A stretch of DNA of 37,072 nt from Rhodobacterales bacterium 56_14_T64 (GCA_002162795.1 MAAY01000008.1:1-37072), one strand, 5' to 3'; counted from the first letter of the stretch, positions 8,348 to 15,666 are shown. Numbers and translations are program-made. Notes: generated by a model not told the origin, from the sequence alone.

Positions 8348-9235
8348 GTGACACCCCATCAAAATCGAACCCGTCAATTAGAACGTCGCCTTGGTGACTC
8401 GATGCGGGCAAAACTGCCTCACTTCATGGCGGAACTGGTCATGTTCACCCTGAAACAGGGCTGGGCTGCTCTGTTTGGCACCCTTTTGCTGGGCGGCATG
8501 ATCCTGACCAGCAAAATTTGGCAACCCGACTGGCCCATTGCCCGTTATGACGCCCTGCTTCTTTACGCACTGGCGCTACAGGCATTTTTTCTGGCCACTG
8601 GAATGGAGAGCTGGCGCGAGGCGCGGGTCATCCTGTTGTTCCACGTTACCGGCACCGTGATGGAGATCTTCAAAGTTCATGTCGGCAGTTGGGGCTATCC
8701 GGGTGACGGGTTGATGAAACTCTGGGGTGTGCCGTTGTTCTCCGGCTTCATGTATGCCTCGGTGGGTTCTTACATGGCACGGGTGATCCGGCTGTTCGAC
8801 ATGCGCTTTGCCCCCTACCCGCCGTTTTGGACCACAATGCTGCTGGCACTGGCGATCTATGGCAACTTTTTCACCCACCATTTCCTGCCTGACATCCGAC
8901 TGGCCTTGTTTGCAGCCACAGTTCTTTTGTTCGCCCGCACCCGGATCTGGTTTCGCATCGGCGAGCAGAACTATTGGATGCCACTTCCCATGGCTGCTTT
9001 CTTCTCGAGCTTTTTCCTTTGGTTGGCCGAGAATATCGGCACCAGTACAAAAACCTGGATCTACAGCGGCCAGTCCAGCCATCAGATGGTCAGCTTCGCC
9101 AAAATGGGATCGTGGTATCTGCTTCTATTTGTCAGCTTTGTCACTGTGACACTGGTGCTGCGCGAGGCTCTGTCGCGCAGTCCTTTACATGACAAAGACA
9201 GGCAGCACCCCAATGATACCGCTCTGACTGACTAA
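8348..9235 (+). CDS. DUF817 family integral membrane protein
   Basis: This 295-aa polytopic protein has about 7-8 hydrophobic segments. The motifs GSWGYPGDGLMKLWGVPLFSGFMYASVGSY and NFFTHHFLPDIR are characteristic of the DUF817 family (YoaT-like) of unknown function. The conserved His and Asp residues sit close to the membrane, which hints at ligand or metal binding, but that is inference. The GTG at 8348 is kept because the Arg-rich RRLGDSMRAKLP segment after it fits the family N-terminus; ATG 8402 is the alternative. It is followed by a long bidirectional terminator and has no functional partner nearby. Confidence 0.8.
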   Translation: MTPHQNRTRQLERRLGDSMRAKLPHFMAELVMFTLKQGWAALFGTLLLGGMILTSKIWQPDWPIARYDALLLYALALQAFFLATGMESWREARVILLFHVTGTVMEIFKVHVGSWGYPGDGLMKLWGVPLFSGFMYASVGSYMARVIRLFDMRFAPYPPFWTTMLLALAIYGNFFTHHFLPDIRLALFAATVLLFARTRIWFRIGEQNYWMPLPMAAFFSSFFLWLAENIGTSTKTWIYSGQSSHQMVSFAKMGSWYLLLFVSFVTVTLVLREALSRSPLHDKDRQHPNDTALTD

Positions 9236-9272
9236 CGCGGATCACTTGGTTTCTGCCCCCAAATACCCACGG

Positions 9273-9308
9273 CAAGAAACGCCCAGAGCATTCTCTGGCC
9301 GTTTCTTG
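9273..9308. terminator. Bidirectional terminator between DUF817 and the small membrane protein gene
   Basis: CAAGAAACG (9273-9281) pairs with CGTTTCTTG (9300-9308), and CCAGAG (9283-9288) pairs with CTCTGG (9293-9298) around CATT; a single C/C mismatch separates the two parts. It lies between convergent genes and has T-rich sequence (TTATTGTCTGTT) on the + side. Confidence 0.75.
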
Positions 9309-9322
9309 TTATTGTCTGTTGA

Positions 9323-9610
9323 TCAGACCGAGGACTTGGGGTCGTTCAGCGCTTCTTCCAACAGTTTTTCGTTGCGGATCTCTTCGATGCGGCTAATCCG
9401 GTCCGAGCTGGAACGGTGGTCAAAGCGGTATTTCACAACGTTGATCAGGCTGATGGTCAGTAACAGAATACCCATCGCCCAGTATCCTTTGGTGGCCAGC
9501 GGCACTTCGGTGGACAGCCAAAGTGAAATAGCCAAAAGACCGTAAGCCAGTGCCACGCCAGCACCGTTCAGTGTCATGATGAGTGTGTTATCATTATTTT
9601 CATTATGCAT
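9323..9610 (-). CDS. Small two-helix membrane protein, YiaA/B-like
   Basis: This 95-aa protein has two transmembrane segments (about residues 14-32 and 42-60) joined by a short loop with TKGYWAMGILLLTIS. That loop-plus-helix pattern resembles the YiaA/YiaB two-helix inner-membrane domain. The C-terminal 35 residues are charged and probably cytoplasmic. GGAGAAG precedes the ATG by 4-5 bases. It lies 75 bp downstream of the PspA-like gene in the same direction and is probably co-transcribed, hence likely part of an envelope-stress unit under the TetR regulator. The YiaA/B call is tentative. Confidence 0.6.
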   Translation of the reverse strand: MHNENNDNTLIMTLNGAGVALAYGLLAISLWLSTEVPLATKGYWAMGILLLTISLINVVKYRFDHRSSSDRISRIEEIRNEKLLEEALNDPKSSV

Positions 9611-9685
9611 TTTTCTTCTCCATTTTCTTAAATCAATAGATCACTGATAAACAGCAACCGGGGCTCGACTGAGGTCCCAATGAGT

Positions 9686-10363
9686 TTATTCTTTGGCCTT
9701 CAAGCGGTTCAATACGTCGGACGCTGTGCTGCCACTGCGTTTTCCAAATCCTGCGTCCGCCAGGTCATCCGCCACAGTCGCGTGGCCCAGATCACCATCG
9801 ATTTCTCGCAGAATTTCGCCCTGTTCAAACGGATCGTCCTGCTCCATCACCCGTGCGATCAGCGCTTCGGCTTCTTCCATCGGGCTGTCGCCGCCCAGAT
9901 GCTTGTTCAACCGGCGCTGGATGTCCTGCTCGCGCTTGGTGGCCCTCGCCGCCATAGCGCCCTGCTTCAAATCAATAATGCGGCGATTGGCGGTTTCCAC
10001 GGATTGGCGGAGTTGCAGGATGCGACGTTCTAACCGCTCCAGTGTCTGGCTGCGCACTGTCAGTTCGTTTTCCATCTCAGCCACCGCCTGCGCTGCGGTC
10101 TGAGCCAGGTCTTCGCGATCACCCTCCAGTGCCTCTTTGGCCCGAGACAACAGATCCGAAATGCGGGTCTCCAGGTTTTCGATCTGCCGCATCTCGGCGC
10201 GCTGGCGCTGGATCAGGCTGGCCAGGGTGTGCTTGGCCGCCTTCAGGCTGGCCTCGGATTCGCGGATTTTTTGGTCAATTAACTCAATAGAAAATGTATC
10301 ACGAAGTTGTTCTTCGGCGCGGGCATTTGCACCAGTAAATAAAGTCCTCAAAGTACCAAACAT
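9686..10363 (-). CDS. pspA: PspA/IM30 family envelope-stress protein
   Basis: This 225-aa protein is predicted almost wholly alpha-helical and coiled-coil. It starts MFGTLRTLFTGANARAEE, an amphipathic membrane-binding helix as in PspA/IM30/Vipp1, and continues with charged heptads over residues 25-160, including ALEGDREDLAQTA. Such proteins form ESCRT-III-like assemblies that protect a damaged inner membrane. The ATG at 10363 has GGGAGAG just upstream; a start at 10387 would add 8 residues without homology. PspF and PspBC are absent. Three TGAAC-N3-GTTCA operators lie between it and the upstream tetR gene, so repression by that TetR is likely. A small membrane protein gene follows. Confidence 0.82.
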   Translation of the reverse strand: MFGTLRTLFTGANARAEEQLRDTFSIELIDQKIRESEASLKAAKHTLASLIQRQRAEMRQIENLETRISDLLSRAKEALEGDREDLAQTAAQAVAEMENELTVRSQTLERLERRILQLRQSVETANRRIIDLKQGAMAARATKREQDIQRRLNKHLGGDSPMEEAEALIARVMEQDDPFEQGEILREIDGDLGHATVADDLADAGFGKRSGSTASDVLNRLKAKE

Positions 10364-10380
10364 TTTGCTCTCCCGTTTCC

Positions 10381-10451
10381 TGAACAATGTTCACAAAACG
10401 AGTCATAACCAATACCTGAACGTCGTTCAAGTGAAAAATGAACGTTGTTCA
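10381..10451 (-). promoter_or_regulatory. Three tandem TGAAC-N3-GTTCA operators before pspA
   Basis: TGAACAATGTTCA (10381-10393), TGAACGTCGTTCA (10417-10429) and TGAACGTTGTTCA (10439-10451) share perfect 5-bp inverted arms with a 3-base spacer. They fill the tetR-pspA gap, and the last one overlaps the tetR stop codon. A fourth copy lies before tetR itself. Conserved arms with variable centres are typical of a TetR-type operator, so these are probably the sites of the adjacent regulator. Centre spacing is 36 and 22 bp. Confidence 0.85.
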
Positions 10452-11051
10452 GATTTTTATCTGCCCGACCTGGCTAAGCAATTGAGCAATCATCATTTCC
10501 ACCTGCGCCAGGGGCACCGCCGAAATCCGCTGTTCCAGCCCAAGTAGCACAATGCCATGCACCGACGAGAACAACGCACGGACCATCAGGTCCAGTTCTT
10601 CGTGGGTCTGATCCGGGAACAGTTCAGCCACCGGGCGTGCAATATGAGAAAACAAAGCACGCAGGGCGTGCAGATACCAATCCGGCACCTGATCATCAGC
10701 CTTCATCTGCAGATCAAACAGCGCCCGCCACAGGTTATTATGTTCCGATGCAAAGCCAAGATAGGCATTGCTCATCAGGATCAGGCGACAGGTTGCTGAC
10801 TTATCCCCAGCCCCGTCAACGGAACTGGCAACCACCTGCCCCAGTTTTTGGAATGTCCGTCCATTCACGGCCATGATCAGGGCATTGAGATCGTCATAGG
10901 CGGTATAGATCGCCCCAACGGCACAACCGGCGTCCTTAGCCAGATCGCGGGCCCGCAGCGCCCCAGCGCCGTCCCTGTCAATCCGGATCTCGGCCGCTTC
11001 CACCAGTTTTGCACGAAGGTCTGCTTTGCGCTGTTGAGCTTTAGTTGTCAT
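10449..11051 (-). CDS. TetR/AcrR family transcriptional repressor, probable regulator of pspA
   Basis: This 200-aa protein has an N-terminal TetR DNA-binding domain over about residues 10-60 with the helix-turn-helix RARDLAKDAGCAVGAIYTAYDDLNALI, ending in the usual Tyr-containing recognition helix. The C-terminal ligand domain has the pattern of a C-terminal TetR subgroup (NLWRALFDLQM and ARPVAELFPDQT). The ATG at 11051 is preferred to the GTG one codon earlier. One TGAAC-N3-GTTCA palindrome lies 16 bases upstream of its start and three follow its stop. It is therefore probably autoregulated and represses the downstream pspA unit. The ligand is unknown; a membrane-active or lipid-like compound would suit the target. 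Confidence 0.88.
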   Translation of the reverse strand: MTTKAQQRKADLRAKLVEAAEIRIDRDGAGALRARDLAKDAGCAVGAIYTAYDDLNALIMAVNGRTFQKLGQVVASSVDGAGDKSATCRLILMSNAYLGFASEHNNLWRALFDLQMKADDQVPDWYLHALRALFSHIARPVAELFPDQTHEELDLMVRALFSSVHGIVLLGLEQRISAVPLAQVEMMIAQLLSQVGQIKI

Positions 11052-11066
11052 CACACACTCATATCT

Positions 11067-11079
11067 TGAACCACGTTCA
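11067..11079 (-). promoter_or_regulatory. TGAAC-N3-GTTCA operator upstream of tetR
   Basis: TGAACCACGTTCA has the same arms as the three sites before pspA. It lies 16-28 bases upstream of the tetR start, where it would cover the promoter, indicating autorepression. Confidence 0.8.
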
Positions 11080-11115
11080 AGAAAACCTTTAGCACCGACA
11101 AAAGCAAAGATGCAA

Positions 11116-11481
11116 TCAGATCAACCCGCGCCAGCGCAACACAACGATCAGCAAAACGATCACGACCAACACAGAAAAGGCCATGCCGCCCAGCATATCC
11201 AACACCCGCCCATTACGCCGATCCGCCAGATCGACTGACTTCAAATAGCCGCTGACCTCGCTCGCCGCTTTACGCAGGGCGGGTTCGTCCAGTGTCAGTC
11301 GTAGCTTGGGGTGATCCATCAGCGGCACAGCCTGGGCCAACAGCATGCCTTGGCGAAAAATACGACGCGGCAGACGGCGCCGCGCCTTTTTCAGCGCCGC
11401 AGCCAGATCCCCCGAGGCATGCTCGCGGTCCTTCAACAAGTCACGGACCTCGGAAATTTCCTCTGCGATACTCAAGGCCAT
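11116..11481 (-). CDS. Conserved hypothetical protein with C-terminal membrane anchor
   Basis: This 121-aa protein has a charged, helical N-terminal region (residues 1-85, with KKARRRLPRRIFRQGM) and one C-terminal transmembrane helix (about 97-114, FSVLVVIVLLIVVL) followed by a short basic tail. It would be tail-anchored with most of the protein in the cytoplasm. AGGGAG precedes the ATG. No family was recognised. It is upstream of tetR in the same direction, but the operator between them suggests a separate promoter for tetR. Confidence 0.75.
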   Translation of the reverse strand: MALSIAEEISEVRDLLKDREHASGDLAAALKKARRRLPRRIFRQGMLLAQAVPLMDHPKLRLTLDEPALRKAASEVSGYLKSVDLADRRNGRVLDMLGGMAFSVLVVIVLLIVVLRWRGLI

Positions 11482-11590
11482 TGCGGCGCTCCCTGTAAGA
11501 TAATTGCGCCACTCTACCCATTGCTGCAGATGTGCTCAAGACATGCCGATTGGGCTGGCAGCGCAGCGTTAGCCCAGTTATCAATCGCAT

Positions 11591-12349
11591 ATGTTGAACA
11601 TAATTACCCATGGCGCGGCCACCGACAAACCACCCCTGCTGATAGCTCATGGGCTGTATGGCTCTGCGCGTAACTGGGGCGTGATTGCCAAACGTCTGTC
11701 AGATGAACGCTTGGTGGTCGCCGTCGACATGCGCAACCATGGCCACAGTCCTTGGACCGAGTCGCACACCTATCCTGAAATGGCAGAGGATCTGGCCGAA
11801 GTGATTGCCGCGCACGGCGGACAAATGGACGTCATCGGTCATTCTATGGGCGGCAAAGCCTCGATGATGCTGGCACTGAACCACCCAAATCTGGTGCGCC
11901 GCCTGCTGGTTGCTGACATTGCGCCCGTGGCCTATTCCCACAGCCAAATCCAGTTCATAACAGCGATGCGAAGTGTCGATCTCGCCACCCTGCAACGGCG
12001 CTCAGATGCCGAAGACCAACTGGCCAAGGCCGGTGTAGACCCCGCATTGCAGAGCTTTTTCACCCAATCCCTAGATATTCCCAACAAACGCTGGCGGCTG
12101 AACCTGGACACGCTGGCTGATCAAATGCCCAACGTACTGTCTTTTCCGCAGACCGACGCAGTCTGGCCGGGGTTAACTCTGTTTCTGTCAGGTGCCTTGT
12201 CAGACTACGTCGCCCCCGAGTACCGCCCCCAGGTCCGCGCCCGTTTTCCGCAGGCCCGTTTTGCCAAGATCCCCGGTGCCGGGCACTGGCTGCATGCCGA
12301 AAAGCCCCGCGAATTTGAGGCCACGGCACGGGTATTTTTGAACGCCTAA
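11591..12349 (+). CDS. Alpha/beta hydrolase, YbfF-like esterase
   Basis: This 252-aa protein is a compact alpha/beta hydrolase. It has the oxyanion-hole motif AHGLYGSARNWG near residue 20, DMRNHGHSPW near 50, the nucleophile elbow GHSMGG near residue 88, and a C-terminal catalytic His in GAGHWLHAEKP. These blocks match the YbfF/ABHD11 esterase group, which hydrolyses short acyl esters or thioesters. There is no signal peptide, so it is cytoplasmic. It is transcribed alone, divergent from the 121-aa gene. The physiological substrate is unknown. Confidence 0.88.
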   Translation: MLNIITHGAATDKPPLLIAHGLYGSARNWGVIAKRLSDERLVVAVDMRNHGHSPWTESHTYPEMAEDLAEVIAAHGGQMDVIGHSMGGKASMMLALNHPNLVRRLLVADIAPVAYSHSQIQFITAMRSVDLATLQRRSDAEDQLAKAGVDPALQSFFTQSLDIPNKRWRLNLDTLADQMPNVLSFPQTDAVWPGLTLFLSGALSDYVAPEYRPQVRARFPQARFAKIPGAGHWLHAEKPREFEATARVFLNA

Positions 12350-12369
12350 CAGCGCCTCTCGACGTATCG

Positions 12370-12552
12370 CTAAGCCTGAACAATCTTTCTGGCGACCAAC
12401 CAGGACGCTGGTAAAGCCAGAACGGCGCCCACAGCGGCGGCCGCAATGATGGCCGGAACCGAAACATACCCAGCCACCAGAACGAAAATCACGCCAGTTC
12501 CGGCAAGGCTGGTGGCAATCAGAGAATAAAGAACCAAGGCAAGACGCAACAT
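12370..12552 (-). CDS. 60-aa membrane protein of the Rhodobacteraceae 'CTP synthetase-like' type
   Basis: This tiny protein has two transmembrane helices: residues 5-30 (VLYSLIATSLAGTGVIFVLV) and 33-55. The pattern MLRLALVLYSLIATSLAGTG recurs in many Rhodobacteraceae as a short protein often labelled 'CTP synthetase', although it has no part of that enzyme and the label appears to be a propagated error. AGGAAAAG precedes the ATG. It is convergent with the esterase, 20 bases apart. An FNR-like box lies about 65 bp upstream. Function is unknown. Confidence 0.8.
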   Translation of the reverse strand: MLRLALVLYSLIATSLAGTGVIFVLVAGYVSVPAIIAAAAVGAVLALPASWLVARKIVQA

Positions 12553-12616
12553 TAGCTTTTCCTGTGCTGTGAGTATTTCGATATTTTGTTCTTAGCGGAT
12601 GTCTCACAAAGTCACT

Positions 12617-12630
12617 TTGATCTCGATCAC
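12617..12630 (-). promoter_or_regulatory. FNR/FnrL-like box
   Basis: TTGATCTCGATCAC matches the FNR-type consensus TTGAT-N4-ATCAA at 9 of 10 positions. It lies 65-78 bases upstream of the 60-aa membrane protein gene, a plausible activator position. Oxygen-responsive control is an inference from one site. Confidence 0.4.
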
Positions 12631-12759
12631 ATGCACTGTGTATCACAGTATCTTGGTTCTGCGATCTGTGAACCGGACCAGAACGCGGCAAAACCGAATC
12701 CTTTTCGGAACCCAATTCAGGCTTCAGGTGGCTTTCCTTTCAACCAGAATTTCAATCGT

Positions 12760-13356
12760 TCATGTTGTCTCGGCGGACAACCTTAACCAGCGGAAAACCA
12801 TCATGAGTACGAGCATACTTACAAATAGACCGACAAGGTCGCCGATGGCGTAAGTTGCCAGAACTGCAAGCAAATCGTCAGGAACAATCAGCCCGGAAAA
12901 CACAATAATCTGCCCCACAGAGTTGAAGACCGAAGCAATTGCTCCAACCACGAGAAGCCACTTCCAGTCCATAATCCGGTCCGGGCCTGCGTATTGGTCG
13001 CGACCAATGAGCTTCACAATGACGAAGCCGACGTAAGCGGATATGGCGCCGACGGCAATTGAACTGAAAAGCACAGGTTCGGTGAGTGAAAAAATTTGAT
13101 CCGGGGTGAACAATAACTCAGAGAGAAACGCCCCAACACATAACGGAAAGAACGCTTTCCAACCCAACAGCCATGTTGCCAACACCCGAACGCCATGAGG
13201 CAGGTATACCAGGCTTGCAAAAACAGTGATATCAGATGCGATCATGTTTTGGATGGGGGTAACAAGTAACGCGGTCACGCCGTGACACAGAACATAAACC
13301 GCGATCACGATCAGGAAGCTCTTTGCTAAGGACACTTGATGGTCGAATGTGCTCAT
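12760..13356 (-). CDS. MASE1-like polytopic membrane protein (cassette copy A)
   Basis: This 198-aa protein has about six transmembrane helices and no soluble domain. The signature LPHGVRVLATWLLGW near residue 50 resembles the conserved proline/glycine turn of MASE1-type membrane sensor domains, which usually sit in front of GGDEF or kinase modules; here none is attached. The C-terminus has GDLVGLFVSMLVLMMVFRW. Another gene in this window (31515-32066) shares both blocks in the same places. GGAGAG precedes the ATG. It follows the winged-helix gene by 28 bases in the same direction, so the two are almost certainly co-transcribed. A membrane sensor paired with a DNA-binding protein is the simplest model. 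Confidence 0.75.
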   Translation of the reverse strand: MSTFDHQVSLAKSFLIVIAVYVLCHGVTALLVTPIQNMIASDITVFASLVYLPHGVRVLATWLLGWKAFFPLCVGAFLSELLFTPDQIFSLTEPVLFSSIAVGAISAYVGFVIVKLIGRDQYAGPDRIMDWKWLLVVGAIASVFNSVGQIIVFSGLIVPDDLLAVLATYAIGDLVGLFVSMLVLMMVFRWLRLSAETT

Positions 13357-13384
13357 CCGCGTACTCTCCAGGTCAAACGCACCA

Positions 13385-13675
13385 CTAATCCAGTGGTTTC
13401 ACAATATACTGGCCGCGTCGAGTTTCTTGCGCTGGTATCAGGTATCCTCTGGCAACCAACGACTTAAGTGCTCGGAAAAATGTGGGGCGGGACACGCGAA
13501 CAACCAACGTATGATCCAGCAAGTTGATGGTTTTCACACTGTTCAGTGTGTTTGAGAGTTCGATCGCTGCATAGTAGATATCGCGCTCAACAGCGGACAG
13601 ATCCTGAAGCCCTAACGAGCGCTCCATTTCCAGCATCATTTTTCGCAGTTTTGTCAGTTTCGAAATTTCAGACAT
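13385..13675 (-). CDS. Small winged-helix-like DNA-binding protein (cassette copy A)
   Basis: This 96-aa protein starts MSEISKLTKLRKMMLEMERSLG, a probable dimerising helix, followed by GLQDLSAVERDIYYAA and a recognition-type segment VSRPTFFRALKSLVARGYL. The SRPTFFRALKSL helix followed by a Gly-Tyr-Leu turn and a basic RRGQY wing reads as a winged helix. It is about two-thirds identical by eye to the 31197-31487 product, with the same length. The ATG at 13675 is chosen because the paralogue starts at the same residue. A MASE1-like membrane gene follows 28 bases downstream. A possible upstream control site is the CtrA-type box about 370 bp away. No named family can be given with confidence. Confidence 0.78.
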   Translation of the reverse strand: MSEISKLTKLRKMMLEMERSLGLQDLSAVERDIYYAAIELSNTLNSVKTINLLDHTLVVRVSRPTFFRALKSLVARGYLIPAQETRRGQYIVKPLD

Positions 13676-14018
13676 ACGTCCCACCATTACACCGTACCGC
13701 TTGACATACAAATTCTTTGTAACAAGAGTTTTTCAACATCACCCCGCGCATTTCATGCAGAAACCACGATGAATCACCGTGGAGCCAGCTCCTGTCCGGT
13801 CATTGTCTCCTTTGGTAGAAGTGGTGTTAACCTGAGGCGGCGAAACAGGTAATTTGGCCCGCGCAGTGCCTTCATGTATCGCGTCTATTATAATCGACCC
13901 TCCACCTCCCATAGTCACTAAATTGGAACGGACGCAGGACTCATCGTTTTTCCGCCGATAATTCCCGCTTTCATTGGTGGTATCGGGTCTTCGGCCAAAC
14001 CTCACAAATTTCGCCCTC

Positions 14019-14037
14019 ACCTTACCAAAGGTAAGGT
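14019..14037. promoter_or_regulatory. Perfect 8-bp inverted repeat ACCTTACC-AAA-GGTAAGGT
   Basis: The arms (14019-14026 and 14030-14037) are exact inverted copies around three A residues. It is only 11 bp from the CtrA-type box and far from either gene, so it may be an operator in the same promoter. No T-run follows, which argues against a terminator. Confidence 0.5.
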
Positions 14038-14048
14038 ATTCCACCATG

Positions 14049-14063
14049 TTAACGATTTGTTAA
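14049..14063. promoter_or_regulatory. CtrA-type box TTAA-N7-TTAA
   Basis: TTAA (14049-14052), seven bases, then TTAA (14060-14063) followed by C. This is a perfect match to the alphaproteobacterial CtrA consensus. It lies between divergent genes: the winged-helix gene starts about 370 bp to the left and the cold-shock gene about 360 bp to the right. In Roseobacter-group species CtrA controls motility, gene transfer agents and quorum-sensing-linked traits. Confidence 0.5.
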
Positions 14064-14423
14064 CGCGTGTAGCAATTATCCAATCCTTTCATCTCTTCCA
14101 TGATTTGGACAGCGACCCGTCTGCTCCAGCAACTTGCAGTGGGTCGCGACCCTTATTTGCCCTTTGTCAGACACCAATTCTTTACTTTCTTCACTGGGCG
14201 ACGCAGAATTTGCACTCAGCAGCGAGGTTTGGTTTAGGCTGTTCTGCGCTTATTTTGAAATTTCCTCTTGATAGCTGCGTCACAATCCCCCACATAGGCT
14301 CTGCTAACGTTTTTCTTTTTCGGCCTACTGTCTCCCGTTTTGCGGCGTTCAGTCTTTCGATCCAGACCTGACATGCCGGGCTGCCGCACCAACGCGGGCA
14401 GCAAATAAATGGAGACTACGGAT

Positions 14424-14630
14424 ATGGCCACTGGCACCGTAAAATGGTTCAACTCTACTAAAGGCTTCGGCTTCATCGCACCTGAGGGCGGAAGCAACGA
14501 TGTATTCGTTCACATTTCTGCTGTTGAGCGTTCCGGTCTGACCGGTCTGGCCGACAACCAGAAAGTGACTTTTGACATCGAGCCCGGCCGTGACGGTCGT
14601 GAGTCCGCTGTGAACCTCGCACTGGCATAA
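14424..14630 (+). CDS. Cold-shock domain protein (CspA family), copy 1
   Basis: This 68-aa protein is a single OB-fold cold-shock domain. It has RNP1 (KGFGFIAPE) at about residues 14-22 and RNP2 (DVFVHISAV) at about 30-38, the RNA-binding motifs, and acts as an RNA chaperone in the cytoplasm. The ATG at 14424 is preferred over 14409 because GGAG lies 9 bases upstream of it and the 5-residue extension would overlap that site. It has a long leader and a strong terminator after the stop. A second cold-shock gene at 24984 gives a closely similar protein. Confidence 0.95.
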   Translation: MATGTVKWFNSTKGFGFIAPEGGSNDVFVHISAVERSGLTGLADNQKVTFDIEPGRDGRESAVNLALA

Positions 14631-14655
14631 GCCTTTACGACGTCAAGATTTAAAG

Positions 14656-14690
14656 CGCGGCCCTTGTTTCAAGGGTCGCGTTTTGCGTTT
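14656..14690 (+). terminator. Terminator after cold-shock gene 1
   Basis: CGCGGCCCTTG (14656-14666) pairs with CAAGGGTCGCG (14670-14680) with one G-U pair and a TTT loop, followed by TTTTGCGTTT. Confidence 0.85.
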
Positions 14691-14752
14691 CTGACACAGT
14701 TTTTTGTTCCCGACACGGTGTTTGCTGCGCAAAGGCTCGAAAGCCTGGTCGG

Positions 14753-15469
14753 CTAAACCCCCAGCCAATCCAGCAGAATCCGGTTCACCACATCCGGACG
14801 CTCCAATGTTGGCAGATGCCCTGCCGCCGGAACCACTTCCAGTCTTGCATTCGGAATGAGTTCGGCCAGAAATTCATGCCGCTTCACTGGCGTCAGCTGG
14901 TCATATTCGCCACACAGGATCAATGTCGCCACTTTGCATTTGCGCAAGGTGCCCTGCTGATCCCGCCGTCTTTGCAAGGCCCGGGTCTGATTCACAAACA
15001 GAGCCTGCCCCAACTCCATCCCCATCTGATGCACTTGATTCAAGATCTCGATCCGCTGCGGTCCTGGGGCCAGATAGTCCGGCAACATGGATTGACGCAG
15101 CACATCCTCCATCCGACCAGTGCGCGCGCCAATGATCAAAGGCTCGCGCGTGGCGGCCTGTGCTGGCGTGTCTGGCAGTGGGCTGGTGCTCATCAGGCAT
15201 AGTTTGCTGATCCTGTCGGGCGCCCGGCGCAGAATTTCCATCGCCACGATCCCGCCCATCGACAGCCCCACCAGTGCAAATCGTGCCGGCAACTGTTGCA
15301 ACAAATGGAAGGCAATATCCTCAATCCGCTCGCCGCCCAGCAGCGGTGCCACCATCACCGGCAAGCGCGACGACAAAAACCTGATCTGAGGGTCAAAGAC
15401 CCGCGCGTCACACATCATACCCGGCAACAAGACCAGCGGGTCCTTCGACAATTGCTCTGACTGGTCCAT
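14753..15469 (-). CDS. Alpha/beta hydrolase
   Basis: This 238-aa cytoplasmic protein has LLPGMMCDARVFDPQ near the N-terminus, the nucleophile elbow GLSMGG, an acidic residue in LILCGEYDQLTP, and a C-terminal His in AAGHLPTLERP, the classical Ser-Asp-His triad. The LPGMMCDARV start is common in alphaproteobacterial hydrolases of unknown substrate. The ATG at 15469 is supported by GAAGG 9 bases upstream; a TTG at 15499 and an ATG at 15478 are less likely. It is monocistronic and convergent with the cold-shock gene. Confidence 0.85.
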   Translation of the reverse strand: MDQSEQLSKDPLVLLPGMMCDARVFDPQIRFLSSRLPVMVAPLLGGERIEDIAFHLLQQLPARFALVGLSMGGIVAMEILRRAPDRISKLCLMSTSPLPDTPAQAATREPLIIGARTGRMEDVLRQSMLPDYLAPGPQRIEILNQVHQMGMELGQALFVNQTRALQRRRDQQGTLRKCKVATLILCGEYDQLTPVKRHEFLAELIPNARLEVVPAAGHLPTLERPDVVNRILLDWLGV

Positions 15470-15640
15470 TTCCCCCATCCTTCGCAAATGCTTGCCCAAA
15501 AATTGCAGGCGTCGAGCCCTTCACCGTCACTCTGCTTATCCCGCGCCTTGCGGGCAAGCGAACAATGCTGATCGCGCGAAATACGTCACTAAAACAGCAC
15601 GTCTAACTCCGACGGGTCACCTGCATTTGACCAGAAGAAA

Positions 15641-15666
15641 CCCAAGGGTGAATGACAACCCTTGGG
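15641..15666 (-). terminator. Terminator after the VOC gene (minus strand)
   Basis: CCCAAGGGT (15641-15649) and ACCCTTGGG (15658-15666) form a 9-bp stem with an 8-base loop. Read on the minus strand it is followed by TTTCTTCT, and it lies about 45 bases beyond the VOC stop. Confidence 0.7.

Larger units (their letters stand above)
13676..14423. other. 750-bp non-coding region between cassette A and the cold-shock gene
   Basis: Open frames at 13739-14047 (- strand) and 14057-14371 (+ strand) have no ribosome site, family signature or coding-like composition and are rejected. The region holds a perfect 19-base palindrome and a CtrA-type box (separate entries), short hairpins GGAGC-CA-GCTCC near 13780 and GCTGCC/GGCAGC at 14380-14402, and the leader of the cold-shock gene. 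It serves divergent promoters, and its length leaves room for an unannotated small RNA. Confidence 0.5.

Noticed and set aside
13739-14047. 102-codon minus-strand frame starting next to the CtrA-type box
   Set aside because: No recognisable domain or ribosome site; it begins on the TTAA box and spans the palindrome, so it is more likely promoter DNA.
14057-14371. 104-codon plus-strand frame before the cold-shock gene
   Set aside because: Composition (Phe, Ser, Leu, Cys and His rich without pattern) is that of a random frame, and no start signal is present.
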